Under the pieces are notes generated by a model. The model worked only from the letters and a program-made list of their open reading frames with translations. It was not told the DNA's origin and ran no database searches. A stretch of 64,000 nt of DNA from an uncultured Oscillospiraceae bacterium (lineage in GTDB: Bacteria; Bacillota; Clostridia; Oscillospirales; Oscillospiraceae). The stretch spans positions 1 to 64,000 of the forward strand of contig CAAEEO010000007.1 in NCBI GenBank assembly GCA_900754965.1, given 5' to 3'. A program made the position numbers and the translations under genes. Below, piece by piece: positions 31,652 to 41,426 of the stretch; position 1 is the first letter of the stretch; every line of letters starts with the position of its first letter.

Positions 31652-32928
31652 ACACGATCGAACGCAAACGAGAACGGGCCATGTTGGCCGGTCTGTGCGC
31701 CGCCAGCATGGCCGTGGGAGAGCGCTCTACGGAGACCTCTATGGACGAACTGGCCGCACTGGTAGAAACTGCCGGCGGCGAGGCGGTGGGCCGGCTGCTC
31801 CAGAACCGCCCCACCCCGGACCCCCGCTCCTTCATCGGAGACGGCAAGGTGCAGGAACTGAAGTTTCTCATTCAGGCCAACGACTGCGACCTGGCCGTTT
31901 TTGACAATGAGCTTTCTCCCTCCCAGATGCGGGTCCTGTCGGAAGATCTGGGTGTGAAAGTCCTGGACCGCTCCGGCCTGATTCTGGATATTTTTGCCCA
32001 GCGCGCCCAGACCCGGGAAGGTCAGCTCCAGGTGGAACTGGCCCAGTACCGCTATCTGCTGCCCCGGCTGACCGGTATGTGGACCCATCTGGAACGGCAG
32101 GAGGGTGCCATGGGTACCCGCGGCCCCGGTGAAACCCAGTTGGAGTCCGACCGTCGGCATATCCGCCGGAAAATTCAAAAGCTGGAAGAAGAACTGGAGA
32201 CCGTTCGGAAGATCCGCGCCACCCAGCGGCGGCAGCGGGAGAAAAACGCCGTTCCCGTTGTGGCCCTGGTGGGCTACACCAACGCCGGCAAATCCTCTCT
32301 GCTCAACGCCCTGACCGACGCCGGTATCCCGGCCAACGACCGTCTGTTCGATACATTGGATACCACCACCCGCCATCTGCGCCTGCCGGACACTCAGGAA
32401 GTCCTCCTGTCCGACACCGTCGGATTCATTCGCAAACTGCCCACCCAGTTGGTAGAAGCCTTCAAGGCCACACTGGAAGAACTGCGGTATGCAGATGTGC
32501 TGCTCCATGTGATCGATCTGTCCAATCCTGAATGGGAAAGCCAGGCCGAGATCGTAGACAGCCTGATTCGGGAATTGGGGGCGGAAAATACGCCCTGTGT
32601 CCGGGTCTTCAATAAATGTGACCGATATTTCGGGATTCTCCCTCATGGCGAGGGGACGGTCTGTGTCTCCGCCCGCACCGGAGAGGGTCTGGACAAACTG
32701 ATGGCAGAAGTGTCTGCCATTCTCAGCCAAGGCAAGCACCATGCCGTGCTCCGCATCCCCTATCAGCACGGAAATCTGATTGACCTGCTGCAGCGGGAGG
32801 CAGCCGTTTTGAACATTGAGTATGCGGAAGACTGCACCGTGGTAGAGGCCATCGTCAAACCTGAACTTTGGGGCCGGGTAAAAGCCTTTTCCGGTGAACC
32901 GGAACCGCCGAAGGAGGATTGGGAATGA
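31648..32928 (+). CDS. hflX: GTPase HflX
   Basis: A 426-residue GTPase that splits stalled or heat-damaged 70S ribosomes. The N-terminal nucleotide-binding-like domain contains GDGKVQELKF and FDNELSPSQMRVL; the HflX signature GTRGPGETQLESDRR at about 151-165 leads into a coiled helix and the G domain with GYTNAGKSSLLNAL (G1), DTVGFIRKLP (G3) and FNKCD (G4). It overlaps both neighbours by 4 bases, so all three genes are translated together. Confidence 0.96.
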   Translation: MNTIERKRERAMLAGLCAASMAVGERSTETSMDELAALVETAGGEAVGRLLQNRPTPDPRSFIGDGKVQELKFLIQANDCDLAVFDNELSPSQMRVLSEDLGVKVLDRSGLILDIFAQRAQTREGQLQVELAQYRYLLPRLTGMWTHLERQEGAMGTRGPGETQLESDRRHIRRKIQKLEEELETVRKIRATQRRQREKNAVPVVALVGYTNAGKSSLLNALTDAGIPANDRLFDTLDTTTRHLRLPDTQEVLLSDTVGFIRKLPTQLVEAFKATLEELRYADVLLHVIDLSNPEWESQAEIVDSLIRELGAENTPCVRVFNKCDRYFGILPHGEGTVCVSARTGEGLDKLMAEVSAILSQGKHHAVLRIPYQHGNLIDLLQREAAVLNIEYAEDCTVVEAIVKPELWGRVKAFSGEPEPPKEDWE

Positions 32929-33551
32929 CCGAATTTTTCATCCCCGCCGGTCCCGGCGAATCGGAATTTGTAGAAAAACGTTCCAGTTTTCTGGGCCATG
33001 TCCGCTGCGTGGAAACGGAGGAAGAGGCCAAAGAATTCATTGCCCAGGTCAAAAAAGAACATTATGACGCCAGACATAACTGCTGGTGCTACGGTATCAA
33101 GGACGGCCCGGTGCGCTACTCCGACGACGGAGAACCCCAGGGCACTGCAGGCGTCCCCATGCTGGAAGTTTTTCAGAAACAGGGCATCACAAACTTCGTG
33201 TGTATAGTCACCCGGTATTTCGGCGGCGTGCTGCTGGGAGCCGGCGGACTGCTCCGGGCCTATACCAAAAGCGCCCGGGACGCACTGGAGGCCGCAGGCA
33301 TCGCCGTAGTCCGCCGATGGGTTGCCGTGGAGATTCCCTGTCCGTACGCCTGGATGGAGCGGCTGAAATTAGAAACCGAGGCCGTGTCCGGTGTCATTCT
33401 GGACACAGAGTACGGCGCCCATGTGACCATTCGTGCCCTGATTCCGGAAGAGCAGGCTGAAGGCTTTGCCGCCCGGGTCGTGGATGTCACTGCAGGCTCT
33501 CTTTCTGTCCACGCTGTGGGCGAAACTTATCGTGCCGTAAAAATTTCCTGA
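32925..33551 (+). CDS. YigZ/IMPACT family protein
   Basis: A 208-residue protein. ATG at 32925 overlaps the hflX stop and follows AAGGAGG. The N-terminal UPF0029 fold shows KKEHYDARHNCWCYGI and SDDGEPQGTAGVPMLEV, both diagnostic for YigZ, then VTRYFGGVLLGAGGL. The C-terminal 70 residues form an EF-G-IV-like domain. Its relatives are linked to translation control (yeast Yih1/mammalian IMPACT), which suits its position after hflX. Biochemical activity is unknown. Confidence 0.93.
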   Translation: MTEFFIPAGPGESEFVEKRSSFLGHVRCVETEEEAKEFIAQVKKEHYDARHNCWCYGIKDGPVRYSDDGEPQGTAGVPMLEVFQKQGITNFVCIVTRYFGGVLLGAGGLLRAYTKSARDALEAAGIAVVRRWVAVEIPCPYAWMERLKLETEAVSGVILDTEYGAHVTIRALIPEEQAEGFAARVVDVTAGSLSVHAVGETYRAVKIS

Positions 33552-33639
33552 TTTTCCAAAATTTTTTTGAAAAAAATAAAGGATTTTCCGTACAAACACA
33601 GTATATAAGTAATAGAGCTTATGAAAGGTGGGTGATCCG

Positions 33640-34644
33640 ATGATTCTTCCCCGCGAACAAAGGGAAACCATGGAGCGTGTCCTCATTGGCCCGGACGGCA
33701 TCCGCAGCACCGATTCCAAAGGGCGGCTGCGCCCGGAACCGGAATGTGAAATCCGCACCTGTTTCCAGCGGGATATCGACCGCGTGACCCATTCCAAGGC
33801 ATTCCGCAGGCTCAAGCACAAAACCCAGGTGTTTCTCCTGCCGGAAGGCGACCATTACCGGACCCGCCTGACCCACACCCTGGAGGTCAGCCGGACTGCC
33901 CGAACCATTTCCCGTGCCCTATGTTTGAACGAGGACCTGACCGAGGCCATTGCCTTGGGACACGATCTGGGACACACGCCCTTCGGTCATGCCGGAGAGC
34001 GGGCGCTGAACGCCCTGTTTTCCCCGGGATTTCATCACTATGAGCAGTCGCTCCGCGTGGTGGATCGATTGGAGAAAGGGTTCCAGGGGCTCAATCTCTG
34101 CTATGAAACCCGCATGGGCATCCTGCACCACACCCACGGTACGCCGGATGACACCATGGAGGCCCGCGTGGTTCGGATTTCCGATCGGATTGCCTATGTC
34201 AATCACGATCTGGACGACGCTGTGCGTGCCGGTGTCGTTCGCAGCGAAGATGTCCCCGCCATCGTCCGGGAGCGGATTGGCACCCGGAACAGCCAGCGCA
34301 TCAACTCTATCATTTCCGATGTGATCTGCCACAGCGGCAACGGTGTCATCGGAATGTCCCCCGCCATGCAGGAGGCCTTCGATCAGTTTCATGACTTTAT
34401 GTTTGAGGCCGTATACCTCAATCCCAAAGCCAAAGGCGAAGAACACAAGGTCACCAATATCATTGAGGGGATCTGGGAATACTACAACGCGCACCCCGAA
34501 TCTCTGCCGGAAGATTATCGGGGTATTCAAGAACAGGAAGGCCTGGAACGGGCCGTCTGCGATTATATTTCCGGTATGACGGATGGGTACGCCATGGAGA
34601 TCTATTCCAAAATTTTCATTCCCGCCGCCTGGTCCGTCAAATAA
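33640..34644 (+). CDS. dgt: Deoxyguanosinetriphosphate triphosphohydrolase (dGTPase)
   Basis: A 334-residue HD-domain enzyme that cleaves dGTP (or other dNTPs) to nucleoside and triphosphate, helping control dNTP pools. The start at 33640 is 8 bases from AAAGGTGG. The motifs are VTHSKAFRRLKHKTQVF, RTRLTHTLEVSRTARTI (first metal His) and ALGHDLGHTPFGHAGE (HD pair), with YVNHDLDDAVRAGV further on. It is the first gene of a DNA replication/transcription block, 31 bases before dnaG. Confidence 0.93.
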   Translation: MILPREQRETMERVLIGPDGIRSTDSKGRLRPEPECEIRTCFQRDIDRVTHSKAFRRLKHKTQVFLLPEGDHYRTRLTHTLEVSRTARTISRALCLNEDLTEAIALGHDLGHTPFGHAGERALNALFSPGFHHYEQSLRVVDRLEKGFQGLNLCYETRMGILHHTHGTPDDTMEARVVRISDRIAYVNHDLDDAVRAGVVRSEDVPAIVRERIGTRNSQRINSIISDVICHSGNGVIGMSPAMQEAFDQFHDFMFEAVYLNPKAKGEEHKVTNIIEGIWEYYNAHPESLPEDYRGIQEQEGLERAVCDYISGMTDGYAMEIYSKIFIPAAWSVK

Positions 34645-34675
34645 CAGGTGTACTGATCCAGAAAGGAGGGAGCCA

Positions 34676-36427
34676 ATGGCATTTTCCGAGTCTTTTTTAC
34701 AAGAACTGGCTGACCGGAACGATATTGTAGATGTGGTGTCTGGGTATGTGCGCCTGAGCAAAAAAAGCGGCTCCAACCTGTTTGGACTGTGTCCGTTTCA
34801 CAGTGAAAAGACCCCCTCTTTCTCCGTCAGTTCCGATAAGCAGATTTACCACTGTTTCGGCTGCGGCAAAGGCGGCGGGGTCATCAATTTCATCATGGAA
34901 ATCGAACACCTCAGTTTCCCCGAGGCAGTGGAATTTCTGGCCAAACGCGCCGGAATGCCCATGCCGGAAGAGACACGCTCCGATCCGGAGGCCCGCCGCC
35001 GGGAACGGCTGCTGGCGCTGAATAAAGACGCCGCCCGTTTCTTTTACGACCAATTCCGCTCCCCGGTAGGCCGTCCCGCCCAGGAATACGCCTTGCGCCG
35101 GGAACTGACCCCGGCCACAGTGAAGAAGTTCGGGTTGGGATACGCACCGGACACTTGGGACAGCCTGACCCACGCCATGCGCGCCCTGGGATATTCCGAA
35201 GGCCTTCTCCTTCAGGCAGGTCTGGTTCGAAAGGGCAAAAAAGGTGGTGTGTATGACACTTTCCGTAATCGCCTCATGTTTCCCGTCTTTGATGTACGCG
35301 GTCAGGTAATCGGGTTTTCCGGCCGCATCCTTGGTGACGGCGATCCAAAATATATGAACAGCCCCGAAACGCCGGTTTTCAGCAAAAGCCACAATCTCTT
35401 CGGCATGAATCTGGCAAAAAAAACCAAGCAGGGCTTTGTGATTCTCTGCGAGGGCAATGTGGATGTGGTCAGTATGCACCAGGCCGGGTTTGACAATGCG
35501 GTAGCCTCTCTGGGCACTTCTTTGACCCCGGAACAGGCTCGGCTCATCTCCCGGTATGTCAACGAAGTGGTCATTGCCTACGACAGTGACGGTGCCGGTC
35601 AGAAAGCCACGGCCCGGGCCATCAGTATTCTGGAAAAACTGGACCTGCGTACCCGGGTGCTCAGTTTGAACGGTGCCAAGGACCCGGACGAATTTCTGAA
35701 AAAATTTGGGCCGGACGCCCTGCGAAACTTGCTGACCCAATCGGAAGACCATGTGGACTACACTCTGCGCACCATGCGAAACCGGTTCGATCTCAACACC
35801 CAGGAGGGAAAACTCTCCTTCCTGCAGGAGGCCGAATCCTTTGTGGCCGGTTTTTCCGGCCGGGTCGAACGGGAACTGTACGCCATGCGGGTAGCAGATA
35901 TGATCGGTGTCAGTATCGATGCCGTCAAACAGGATGTGGAGTCCCTGCGGAAACGGATGGCCAGCCGCAATAAGCGGCAGGCAGAAAAGCAGGAGATCAG
36001 CCTTGTCGGCAAATCTCCCGTCCGCTCCATCCGATATGAAAACACCCGCTCCGCCATGGCGGAAGAAGGGGTGATCCGGCTGCTGTATCTGGACCCCCAG
36101 CTGTTCGATTCCATCTCTCCCCCATCTCCGGACGCCTTTACCATTCCGGAACTGGGGCATATCTATCAGGTGCTCCTGGAACACTCCCGTTCCGGCACCC
36201 CCTCCATCTCGGCACTGGCCGGCAGTCTCTCCCCGGATGAGATTTCCCTGCTGACCGTTCTCTTACAAAAACCGGAAGTGATTGCCAATGGCAGGCAGGC
36301 TCTTTCCGATTACATAACCATCCTCGAAGAGGAGCGCCGGAATCGGGATCAAAGCGATGATCTCCGCTCCCTGGCAGAAACCCTGCGCAAACAGAAAGGC
36401 GGATATCTGGAACCGGAATCCCGCTGA
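34676..36427 (+). CDS. dnaG: DNA primase DnaG
   Basis: A 583-residue primase that makes RNA primers for replication. AAAGGAGGG precedes ATG 34676. The N-terminal zinc ribbon is seen in [12 protein letters not shown] and [11 protein letters not shown] (about 38-65), followed by the catalytic core with [11 protein letters not shown], Toprim motifs [14 protein letters not shown] and [11 protein letters not shown], and a C-terminal helicase-binding part. Gene order dgt-dnaG-rpoD is the usual macromolecular synthesis arrangement of Firmicutes. Confidence 0.97.
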   Translation: MAFSESFLQELADRNDIVDVVSGYVRLSKKSGSNLFGLCPFHSEKTPSFSVSSDKQIYHCFGCGKGGGVINFIMEIEHLSFPEAVEFLAKRAGMPMPEETRSDPEARRRERLLALNKDAARFFYDQFRSPVGRPAQEYALRRELTPATVKKFGLGYAPDTWDSLTHAMRALGYSEGLLLQAGLVRKGKKGGVYDTFRNRLMFPVFDVRGQVIGFSGRILGDGDPKYMNSPETPVFSKSHNLFGMNLAKKTKQGFVILCEGNVDVVSMHQAGFDNAVASLGTSLTPEQARLISRYVNEVVIAYDSDGAGQKATARAISILEKLDLRTRVLSLNGAKDPDEFLKKFGPDALRNLLTQSEDHVDYTLRTMRNRFDLNTQEGKLSFLQEAESFVAGFSGRVERELYAMRVADMIGVSIDAVKQDVESLRKRMASRNKRQAEKQEISLVGKSPVRSIRYENTRSAMAEEGVIRLLYLDPQLFDSISPPSPDAFTIPELGHIYQVLLEHSRSGTPSISALAGSLSPDEISLLTVLLQKPEVIANGRQALSDYITILEEERRNRDQSDDLRSLAETLRKQKGGYLEPESR

Positions 36428-36464
36428 ACCAAAGAAAAATTTTATGAAACAGGACGGAATGACT

Positions 36465-37769
36465 ATGACCAAAAAAGCTGTGACAACTACCAATGAGAAA
36501 GCAGATGAGACTGTGGCAGAAAAGAAATTGAAAGAACAGAGCAGCGCAAGCCTGCCCGTGGACGAGGTCATGATGCCTACTGGTGATCCGGAGCAGAAAG
36601 CTCCCGCTAAGAAACCCAGAAAAAAGACCAAAAAAGAGGAAAATACACCGGAAGTGCCGGAAAAGACCAAGGAAGAAAAGCTGAACGAGCTGATTGAAAA
36701 GGGAAAAGCCGCCGGAAAACTGTCCTCCAGCGAGATCATGGAAGTTCTGGACGACATGAACCTGGAGCCCGACGAACTGGACAAGTTCTATGACAAACTG
36801 GAAAACTGCGGCATCGACATGGCCGGCGATAACACCCTCGTCCCCCTGGAAGATCTTGCTCCGGAAGTGGAAGATCTCCAGACCATTGAAGAGATTACCG
36901 AAGAAGATATCGCCGACACCGAGGCCATGGTGGACACTTTCTCCACTGACGACCCCGTTCGGATGTACCTGAAAGAGATCGGCAAAATCCCCCTGCTGAC
37001 CCCGGAAGAAGAGACTGAACTGGCCATGCGCATGGCAGACGGTGATGACGAAGCAAAACGCCGCATGGCAGAGGCTAACCTCCGTCTGGTGGTCTCCATC
37101 GCCAAGCGCTATGTGGGCCGCGGACTGCTGTTCCTGGACTTAATCCAGGAGGGCAACCTGGGTCTGATCAAAGCCGTAGAAAAATTTGACTACACCAAGG
37201 GTTACAAGTTCTCCACGTATGCCACTTGGTGGATTCGTCAGGCCATCACCCGTGCCATTGCCGACCAGGCCCGTACCATCCGTATCCCGGTACACATGGT
37301 AGAAACCATCAACAAGGTCATCCGTGTCTCCCGTCAGCTGCTCCAGGAGCTGGGTCATGAACCCACCCCGGAAGAAATCGCCGCCGAGATGCAGATGCCC
37401 GTGGACAAAGTCCGGGACATTCTGAAGATTGCCCAGGAACCGGTCAGCCTGGAAACGCCCATCGGCGAAGAAGAAGACAGCCATCTGGGCGACTTTATTC
37501 CCGATGAGGAGGCCTCCGAGCCTTCCGAGGCCGCCAGTTTCTCTCTGCTGCGGGAGCAGCTCATGGATGTACTGGACACCTTGACCCCCCGGGAGAAAAA
37601 AGTGCTGGAGCTCCGGTTCGGTCTGGCCGATGGCCGTACCCGCACCCTGGAAGAAGTGGGCAAGGAATTCAATGTCACCCGCGAACGGATCCGTCAGATT
37701 GAAGCCAAGGCCCTGCGGAAACTCCGTCACCCCAGCCGCAGTAAAAAGCTGAAAGATTTTCTGAACTGA
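36465..37769 (+). CDS. rpoD: RNA polymerase primary sigma factor RpoD (SigA)
   Basis: A 434-residue housekeeping sigma factor. Lys/Glu-rich N-terminal tail (to about 90), then region 1.1-like ([20 protein letters not shown]), 1.2 ([17 protein letters not shown]), region 2 ([39 protein letters not shown]), region 3 and region 4.2 ([20 protein letters not shown]). Start is uncertain: ATG at 36444, 36459 and 36465 are all in frame and ribosome binding sites are weak (AGGACGG); I took 36465. It recognises the TTGACA/TATAAT promoters listed here. Confidence 0.95.
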   Translation: MTKKAVTTTNEKADETVAEKKLKEQSSASLPVDEVMMPTGDPEQKAPAKKPRKKTKKEENTPEVPEKTKEEKLNELIEKGKAAGKLSSSEIMEVLDDMNLEPDELDKFYDKLENCGIDMAGDNTLVPLEDLAPEVEDLQTIEEITEEDIADTEAMVDTFSTDDPVRMYLKEIGKIPLLTPEEETELAMRMADGDDEAKRRMAEANLRLVVSIAKRYVGRGLLFLDLIQEGNLGLIKAVEKFDYTKGYKFSTYATWWIRQAITRAIADQARTIRIPVHMVETINKVIRVSRQLLQELGHEPTPEEIAAEMQMPVDKVRDILKIAQEPVSLETPIGEEEDSHLGDFIPDEEASEPSEAASFSLLREQLMDVLDTLTPREKKVLELRFGLADGRTRTLEEVGKEFNVTRERIRQIEAKALRKLRHPSRSKKLKDFLN

Positions 37770-37789
37770 GAAAGGAATCCTGTCACCCT

Positions 37790-37984
37790 ATGAGAACCTT
37801 AAAACTGGTTGCAGTGTGGATTGCCTATCTGGTCATCTGCACAGTTATTCTGTTTACCTTCACCCTGGCTCCGCTGCCGGCACTTGCGCTGTATATGGGT
37901 GGGTACCTGTTCGTCCTGTGGGTCATTATTCCCCGTTTCTTCCCGCCGGAAAAGGATGAGACGGAGGACGAAACGGAGGAATAA
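37790..37984 (+). CDS. Two-helix small membrane protein between rpoD and the AI-2E gene
   Basis: A 64-residue protein with two membrane helices (about 5-23 and 28-47) and an acidic tail EKDETEDETEE. It follows rpoD by 20 bases and precedes the exporter gene by 5, with GAAAGGAA upstream, so it is in the same operon. The clean hydrophobic pattern and the GGAGGA at its end, which serves as the ribosome binding site of the next gene, support a real gene. I do not recognise the family. Confidence 0.75.
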   Translation: MRTLKLVAVWIAYLVICTVILFTFTLAPLPALALYMGGYLFVLWVIIPRFFPPEKDETEDETEE

Positions 37985-37989
37985 CTTCC

Positions 37990-39120
37990 ATGGAAAAATC
38001 CCGCATGAAAAGCTATATGCTTTTGATTCTGTTCGCAGCGGCATTGGCCGTCGTCGTCTTCAACTTTGAAGAAACTGTCCGCACCGTGTGGTCTCTGGTG
38101 GCACATCTGCGTCCAGTACTCATGGCCTGCATTATCGCCTTTGTGCTCAATGTCCCTATGACAGCCATCGGCAACCGTTTGCGTCACCTGTTCCGGAACA
38201 AACGGCATCAGCCCTCTGACGCATTGATTGGCGGTGTCAGCCTGCTGATCACCGCCCTGCTCCTTCTGCTGATTGTGAATCTGGTCGGTACGATGGTAAT
38301 TCCCCAGCTTGTCCAGTCTGTGACCAACATTGTGAACACTGTTGTCGAAAAGTTCCCGTTGTTCCTGGACTATCTGAACACGCTGAATCTGGATACCTCC
38401 GTGGTAGAGGATTTCCTGGCAGAATTGGATCTCAACAACCTGCTGAACAAAATCACCAGCAATGCCGGCAATATGCTCAATGCAGTGATGGGCACTGCCT
38501 CCTCTACCATCGGCTCCATCGCCACCTTCGGCCTGGCACTGGTGATCTCCATCTACTTTTCCATCAACAAAAACACCCTTTCCCGGCAGGCAAAGGCCCT
38601 GGCATATGCCAATCTCCCCACCCATCGGGCCGACAGGCTCTGCTATATCGCCTCTTTGACCAGCCGGACCTATTCCAAATTTTTGTCCGGTCAGTGCATT
38701 GAGGCCGTCATTCTGGGCCTGCTCTTGGCTGTGGCGCTGAGCATCTTCCGCATCCCCTATGCCGGCGTGATTGCCTCCACCACTGCGGTCATGTCTTTTG
38801 TTCCGTACATTGGAGCATTCCTGTCCTGTGCATTTGGTGCATTGTTTGTTTTGATGGTAGACCCCTTCAAGGCCCTGTTGTGTATCGTCGTGTTCCAGTG
38901 TGTCCAGTTCATTGAAGGCCAGTTCATTTACCCCAAAGTAGTGGGCAACAGTGTGGGACTGCCCTCCATGTGGACGCTGATTGCCGTCATGCTTGGCGGC
39001 CAGATGTTCGGTCTGTTGGGAATGCTGTTCTTCATTCCTCTTGCCGCTGTGCTGTATACGCTGATCACAGAAAACACCACCCGCAAGCTGAAAGAAAAAA
39101 ATATCGATATGTCTTTCTGA
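37990..39120 (+). CDS. AI-2E family transporter (PerM/YdbI-like)
   Basis: A 376-residue membrane protein with about eight helices. LRPVLMACIIAFVLNVPM near the N-terminus, a long extracytoplasmic helical region (about 100-175) and the C-terminal IPYAGVIASTTAVMSFVPYIGAF and EGQFIYPKVVG are AI-2E hallmarks. Members export small molecules or act as Na+/H+ antiporters; the link to autoinducer-2 is weak for most of them. It ends the dgt-rpoD run at a bidirectional terminator. Confidence 0.93.
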   Translation: MEKSRMKSYMLLILFAAALAVVVFNFEETVRTVWSLVAHLRPVLMACIIAFVLNVPMTAIGNRLRHLFRNKRHQPSDALIGGVSLLITALLLLLIVNLVGTMVIPQLVQSVTNIVNTVVEKFPLFLDYLNTLNLDTSVVEDFLAELDLNNLLNKITSNAGNMLNAVMGTASSTIGSIATFGLALVISIYFSINKNTLSRQAKALAYANLPTHRADRLCYIASLTSRTYSKFLSGQCIEAVILGLLLAVALSIFRIPYAGVIASTTAVMSFVPYIGAFLSCAFGALFVLMVDPFKALLCIVVFQCVQFIEGQFIYPKVVGNSVGLPSMWTLIAVMLGGQMFGLLGMLFFIPLAAVLYTLITENTTRKLKEKNIDMSF

Positions 39121-39131
39121 CAAATCCCCTG

Positions 39132-39160
39132 ACCGGGCAGACGCAGTGCGTCTGCCCGGT
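39132..39160. terminator. Bidirectional terminator at the end of the phage-like block
   Basis: An 11-bp stem (39132-39142, 39150-39160) with a 7-base loop followed by TTTTTTT on the plus side. It ends the exporter gene and lies 5 bases past the last phage-like gene, so it marks the left boundary of that block. Confidence 0.88.
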
Positions 39161-39164
39161 TTTT

Positions 39165-39428
39165 TTAGGATTTTTGCTGTTCCAGGATTGCCAGTCTGGT
39201 TTCATGGTCCTCCAACCGTCTGGCCTGCCGTTCACTTTCCTCCCAGAGCCGCCGATGACCGTCCGCATTACGCCCGTTCAGTTCTTTCAGCATTCCTTCC
39301 AGCCGCTCCACATTCTGACTCAGCCGGGCAATGGTGGAATTGAGTCCCACGATGGGTTTGGCCACCGTAGCGAATAACCCCGCCAGTCCCACCAGTACCG
39401 TCACCACGGTCCATTCGTCCACCGTCAT
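39165..39428 (-). CDS. XhlA-like coiled-coil membrane protein
   Basis: An 87-residue protein with one hydrophobic segment near the N-terminus (about 5-25) and a heptad-rich C-terminus (LSQNVERLEGMLKELNGR and later RRLEDHETRLAILEQ). This resembles XhlA/hemolysin-type phage proteins that associate with holins, though the membrane segment is usually at the other end. It overlaps XkdU by 4 bases and is the last gene of the block; no XhlB holin or endolysin follows. It may be a remnant of the lysis cassette. Confidence 0.6.
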   Translation of the reverse strand: MTVDEWTVVTVLVGLAGLFATVAKPIVGLNSTIARLSQNVERLEGMLKELNGRNADGHRRLWEESERQARRLEDHETRLAILEQQKS

Positions 39429-39997
39429 CCCTCCCCATCATATCGTTCCAGACCATCCCAGGTCAGCTGTTTCTCCTCGATCATTCCCCAGGTCAGTCCA
39501 TAGTCCTCCAATTCCTGCCAGGTCAAATATACCAGTTTGTATATCACATTCAAATGACATGGCAGGATTTGCTCCAGCCGTGCCTGCAGTTCGGGAAATC
39601 GATCCGGTGCGCCCCGCACGCCAGGAAAGGACACTTCCACAGTCTGAGGCTCTGCTCCCTCTGTCACTGTTGCCGGGATGCCGCACCCGGAGGCCGTATC
39701 CTGCAGCGCCCGTTGGGTAAAACTGGCCCCATCGATCCGCAGCAGCGCCATCACCGCCTGCCTGCGTTTCTCCACCGTAGCAGACACCGGGTGATACGGC
39801 AAAATCTCCTCATACCGCTCCAGTCCCCAGCTTTCAGCCGTTGCCGGAATCGCCTCCCGCTCAGTTTCCGTCAGAGTCTCATAAACTTTGTCCAGTGCCG
39901 CCCCCCAGGTTTCCAGTTCCCATACCGACGCACCGGCAGACCAGTCGTAAATGCCCAGCGGCTGCAGCAGATCTTTTAAGTATGTTCCATATCCCAT
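39425..39997 (-). CDS. XkdU-like baseplate/tail protein (DUF2313)
   Basis: A 190-residue protein that starts YLKDLLQPLGIYD and has ESWGLERYEEIL and EKRRQAVMALL, the pattern of phage tail protein I / XkdU, which connects baseplate wedge to tail fibres in myophages. No fibre gene follows. Its C-terminus is rich in Trp and acidic residues (TWQELEDYGLTWGMIEEKQL), which recalls an in-tandem short repeat. It begins one base after the J-like gene ends. Confidence 0.75.
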   Translation of the reverse strand: MGYGTYLKDLLQPLGIYDWSAGASVWELETWGAALDKVYETLTETEREAIPATAESWGLERYEEILPYHPVSATVEKRRQAVMALLRIDGASFTQRALQDTASGCGIPATVTEGAEPQTVEVSFPGVRGAPDRFPELQARLEQILPCHLNVIYKLVYLTWQELEDYGLTWGMIEEKQLTWDGLERYDGEG

Positions 39998-39998
39998 C

Positions 39999-41063
39999 TC
40001 ATGCCCCCTGCTGTGTCACCGATAAGGTTCCTAAGACCGGCAGTGTTCCCTTTTCCGCCGATAAATCCGTCTGCGGCCGGGAAATGGCGTAGTTCACAAC
40101 GCCCTCCACGCCATAGATCACATTTCCCAGCTGTGCCAGAAACACGGCCTGTCCCAATCTCTGTCCGGTAAACCACCCCCGCAGCTGCTCCTCCACAGCC
40201 TTGCAGACCGCTGTACCGTCATAATTGCCGTCCACTGTCACCTGCACCGCCACATCCACTGTTTTCTGTACCGGAGCCAGGACTTTCAGATCCACGCAAA
40301 TTTCCCGCTGTTCCGCCAGTTTGTTCTGTACACCGCCGATCAGTTCTTCCGAAGGCTGCCCGGATTCCGTTGCGATCACCACATCCACTGTCCCCACGCC
40401 CCGGTTCCGCGGCAGCACCTGAACCGCCGCTACCCCTTCCGTATTCAGCGCCTGTGTCTCATAATAGGCCACATTGGCCCCATTCGGCAATTTCTGATAG
40501 CTGCTGAGTATCCGCGCCCGCAGACTTTCATCTGTTTCCCGGTCTCGGCCATCGGTAAAGGCCGACGGGTTGCTGCACCCTTCCACCCCCACCGGAGCCA
40601 CTACCATATAGGTGATGCTCCCCGCCGGGACATTTCCTGCTGCTCCCGGCTGGGACGCTTGGGCCTGCACCCTACACCGGGTCTGCCCCACCGGAATCTG
40701 CCCTGCCTGGGTGGTCACGAACCGGTTGCCTGCCCCATCGGCGCATACAGTTCCTTCCGGAATCGTCAGTGCCTGTTCTCCGGCCATAGACACGAAAAAT
40801 TCCAGTGTCCCCCGGCTTTTGTTGCCCGCCTGGCGCCGAATTCCCCGCACCTCCCCGTGATAGTCCAGATACTCCCCCACCGCTGTCTGCGGAAAAGCCT
40901 GCCGCAGCACAAATCCCGCCTGTTCCCACAGGGAGTACAGTTCCGTCGCCACTGCATACAGCCGCAAGGACAGGTCTCCGCCCTCTGCCGGCAGCATCCC
41001 GGTCAATTCCGACAGCTGCCGCCGCATTTCTTCATAGATCGTTTCCACTGTTTGCAAAACCAT
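39999..41063 (-). CDS. Baseplate J-like protein (XkdT)
   Basis: A 354-residue protein of the gpJ/XkdT family that forms the baseplate wedge. Its N-terminus has ETIYEEMRRQL and VGEYLDYHGEVRGIRRQ, then a TIPEGTVCADGAGNRFVT beta domain typical of baseplate J, PNGANVAYYETQAL and a C-terminal wedge region with VDLKVLAPVQKTVDVAV. Length is typical. It lies between the gp25-like and XkdU-like genes as in PBSX. Confidence 0.9.
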   Translation of the reverse strand: MVLQTVETIYEEMRRQLSELTGMLPAEGGDLSLRLYAVATELYSLWEQAGFVLRQAFPQTAVGEYLDYHGEVRGIRRQAGNKSRGTLEFFVSMAGEQALTIPEGTVCADGAGNRFVTTQAGQIPVGQTRCRVQAQASQPGAAGNVPAGSITYMVVAPVGVEGCSNPSAFTDGRDRETDESLRARILSSYQKLPNGANVAYYETQALNTEGVAAVQVLPRNRGVGTVDVVIATESGQPSEELIGGVQNKLAEQREICVDLKVLAPVQKTVDVAVQVTVDGNYDGTAVCKAVEEQLRGWFTGQRLGQAVFLAQLGNVIYGVEGVVNYAISRPQTDLSAEKGTLPVLGTLSVTQQGA

Positions 41064-41069
41064 CGCCTC

Positions 41070-41417
41070 CTAAACCGTCAGATTTCCGGAAAAAGAAAAC
41101 CCTTCCGCCGAAAACACTGCGTCAATCTGCAGCGTTCCCTCCGGTCTGGATGTCACCGTCACTTCCTGCACGGTTACCCCCGGCTCTTCCTCCAATGCCT
41201 CGGCAATATACTGCATTGCCGCCGTTTCATATTGTCCGGGTTTTGCCGTTCTGGACAGCAGATACAGCCGACTGCCGTACTGGGGTAGAGGCGCAAATCC
41301 GCCCCGTCGTGCTGTCAGCCGCATCATCACCCGCTGTGCCAGTTCTTCCGGTCCGGACACTGTGACAAATCCATTTCCCGCCTGCACATAGGCCCCCTGT
41401 TCCAGTTTCAGTTCCAT
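41070..41417 (-). CDS. gp25/W-like baseplate protein (XkdS-type)
   Basis: A 115-residue protein with LTARRGGFAPLPQYGSRLYL, matching the gp25/DUF2634 lysozyme-like wedge family, and a beta-rich C-terminus (VTVTSRPEGTLQIDAVF). Position just upstream of the J-like gene is the same as xkdS in PBSX. It would help attach the sheath to the baseplate. Confidence 0.8.
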   Translation of the reverse strand: MELKLEQGAYVQAGNGFVTVSGPEELAQRVMMRLTARRGGFAPLPQYGSRLYLLSRTAKPGQYETAAMQYIAEALEEEPGVTVQEVTVTSRPEGTLQIDAVFSAEGFSFSGNLTV

Positions 41418-41426
41418 GTATTCCTC

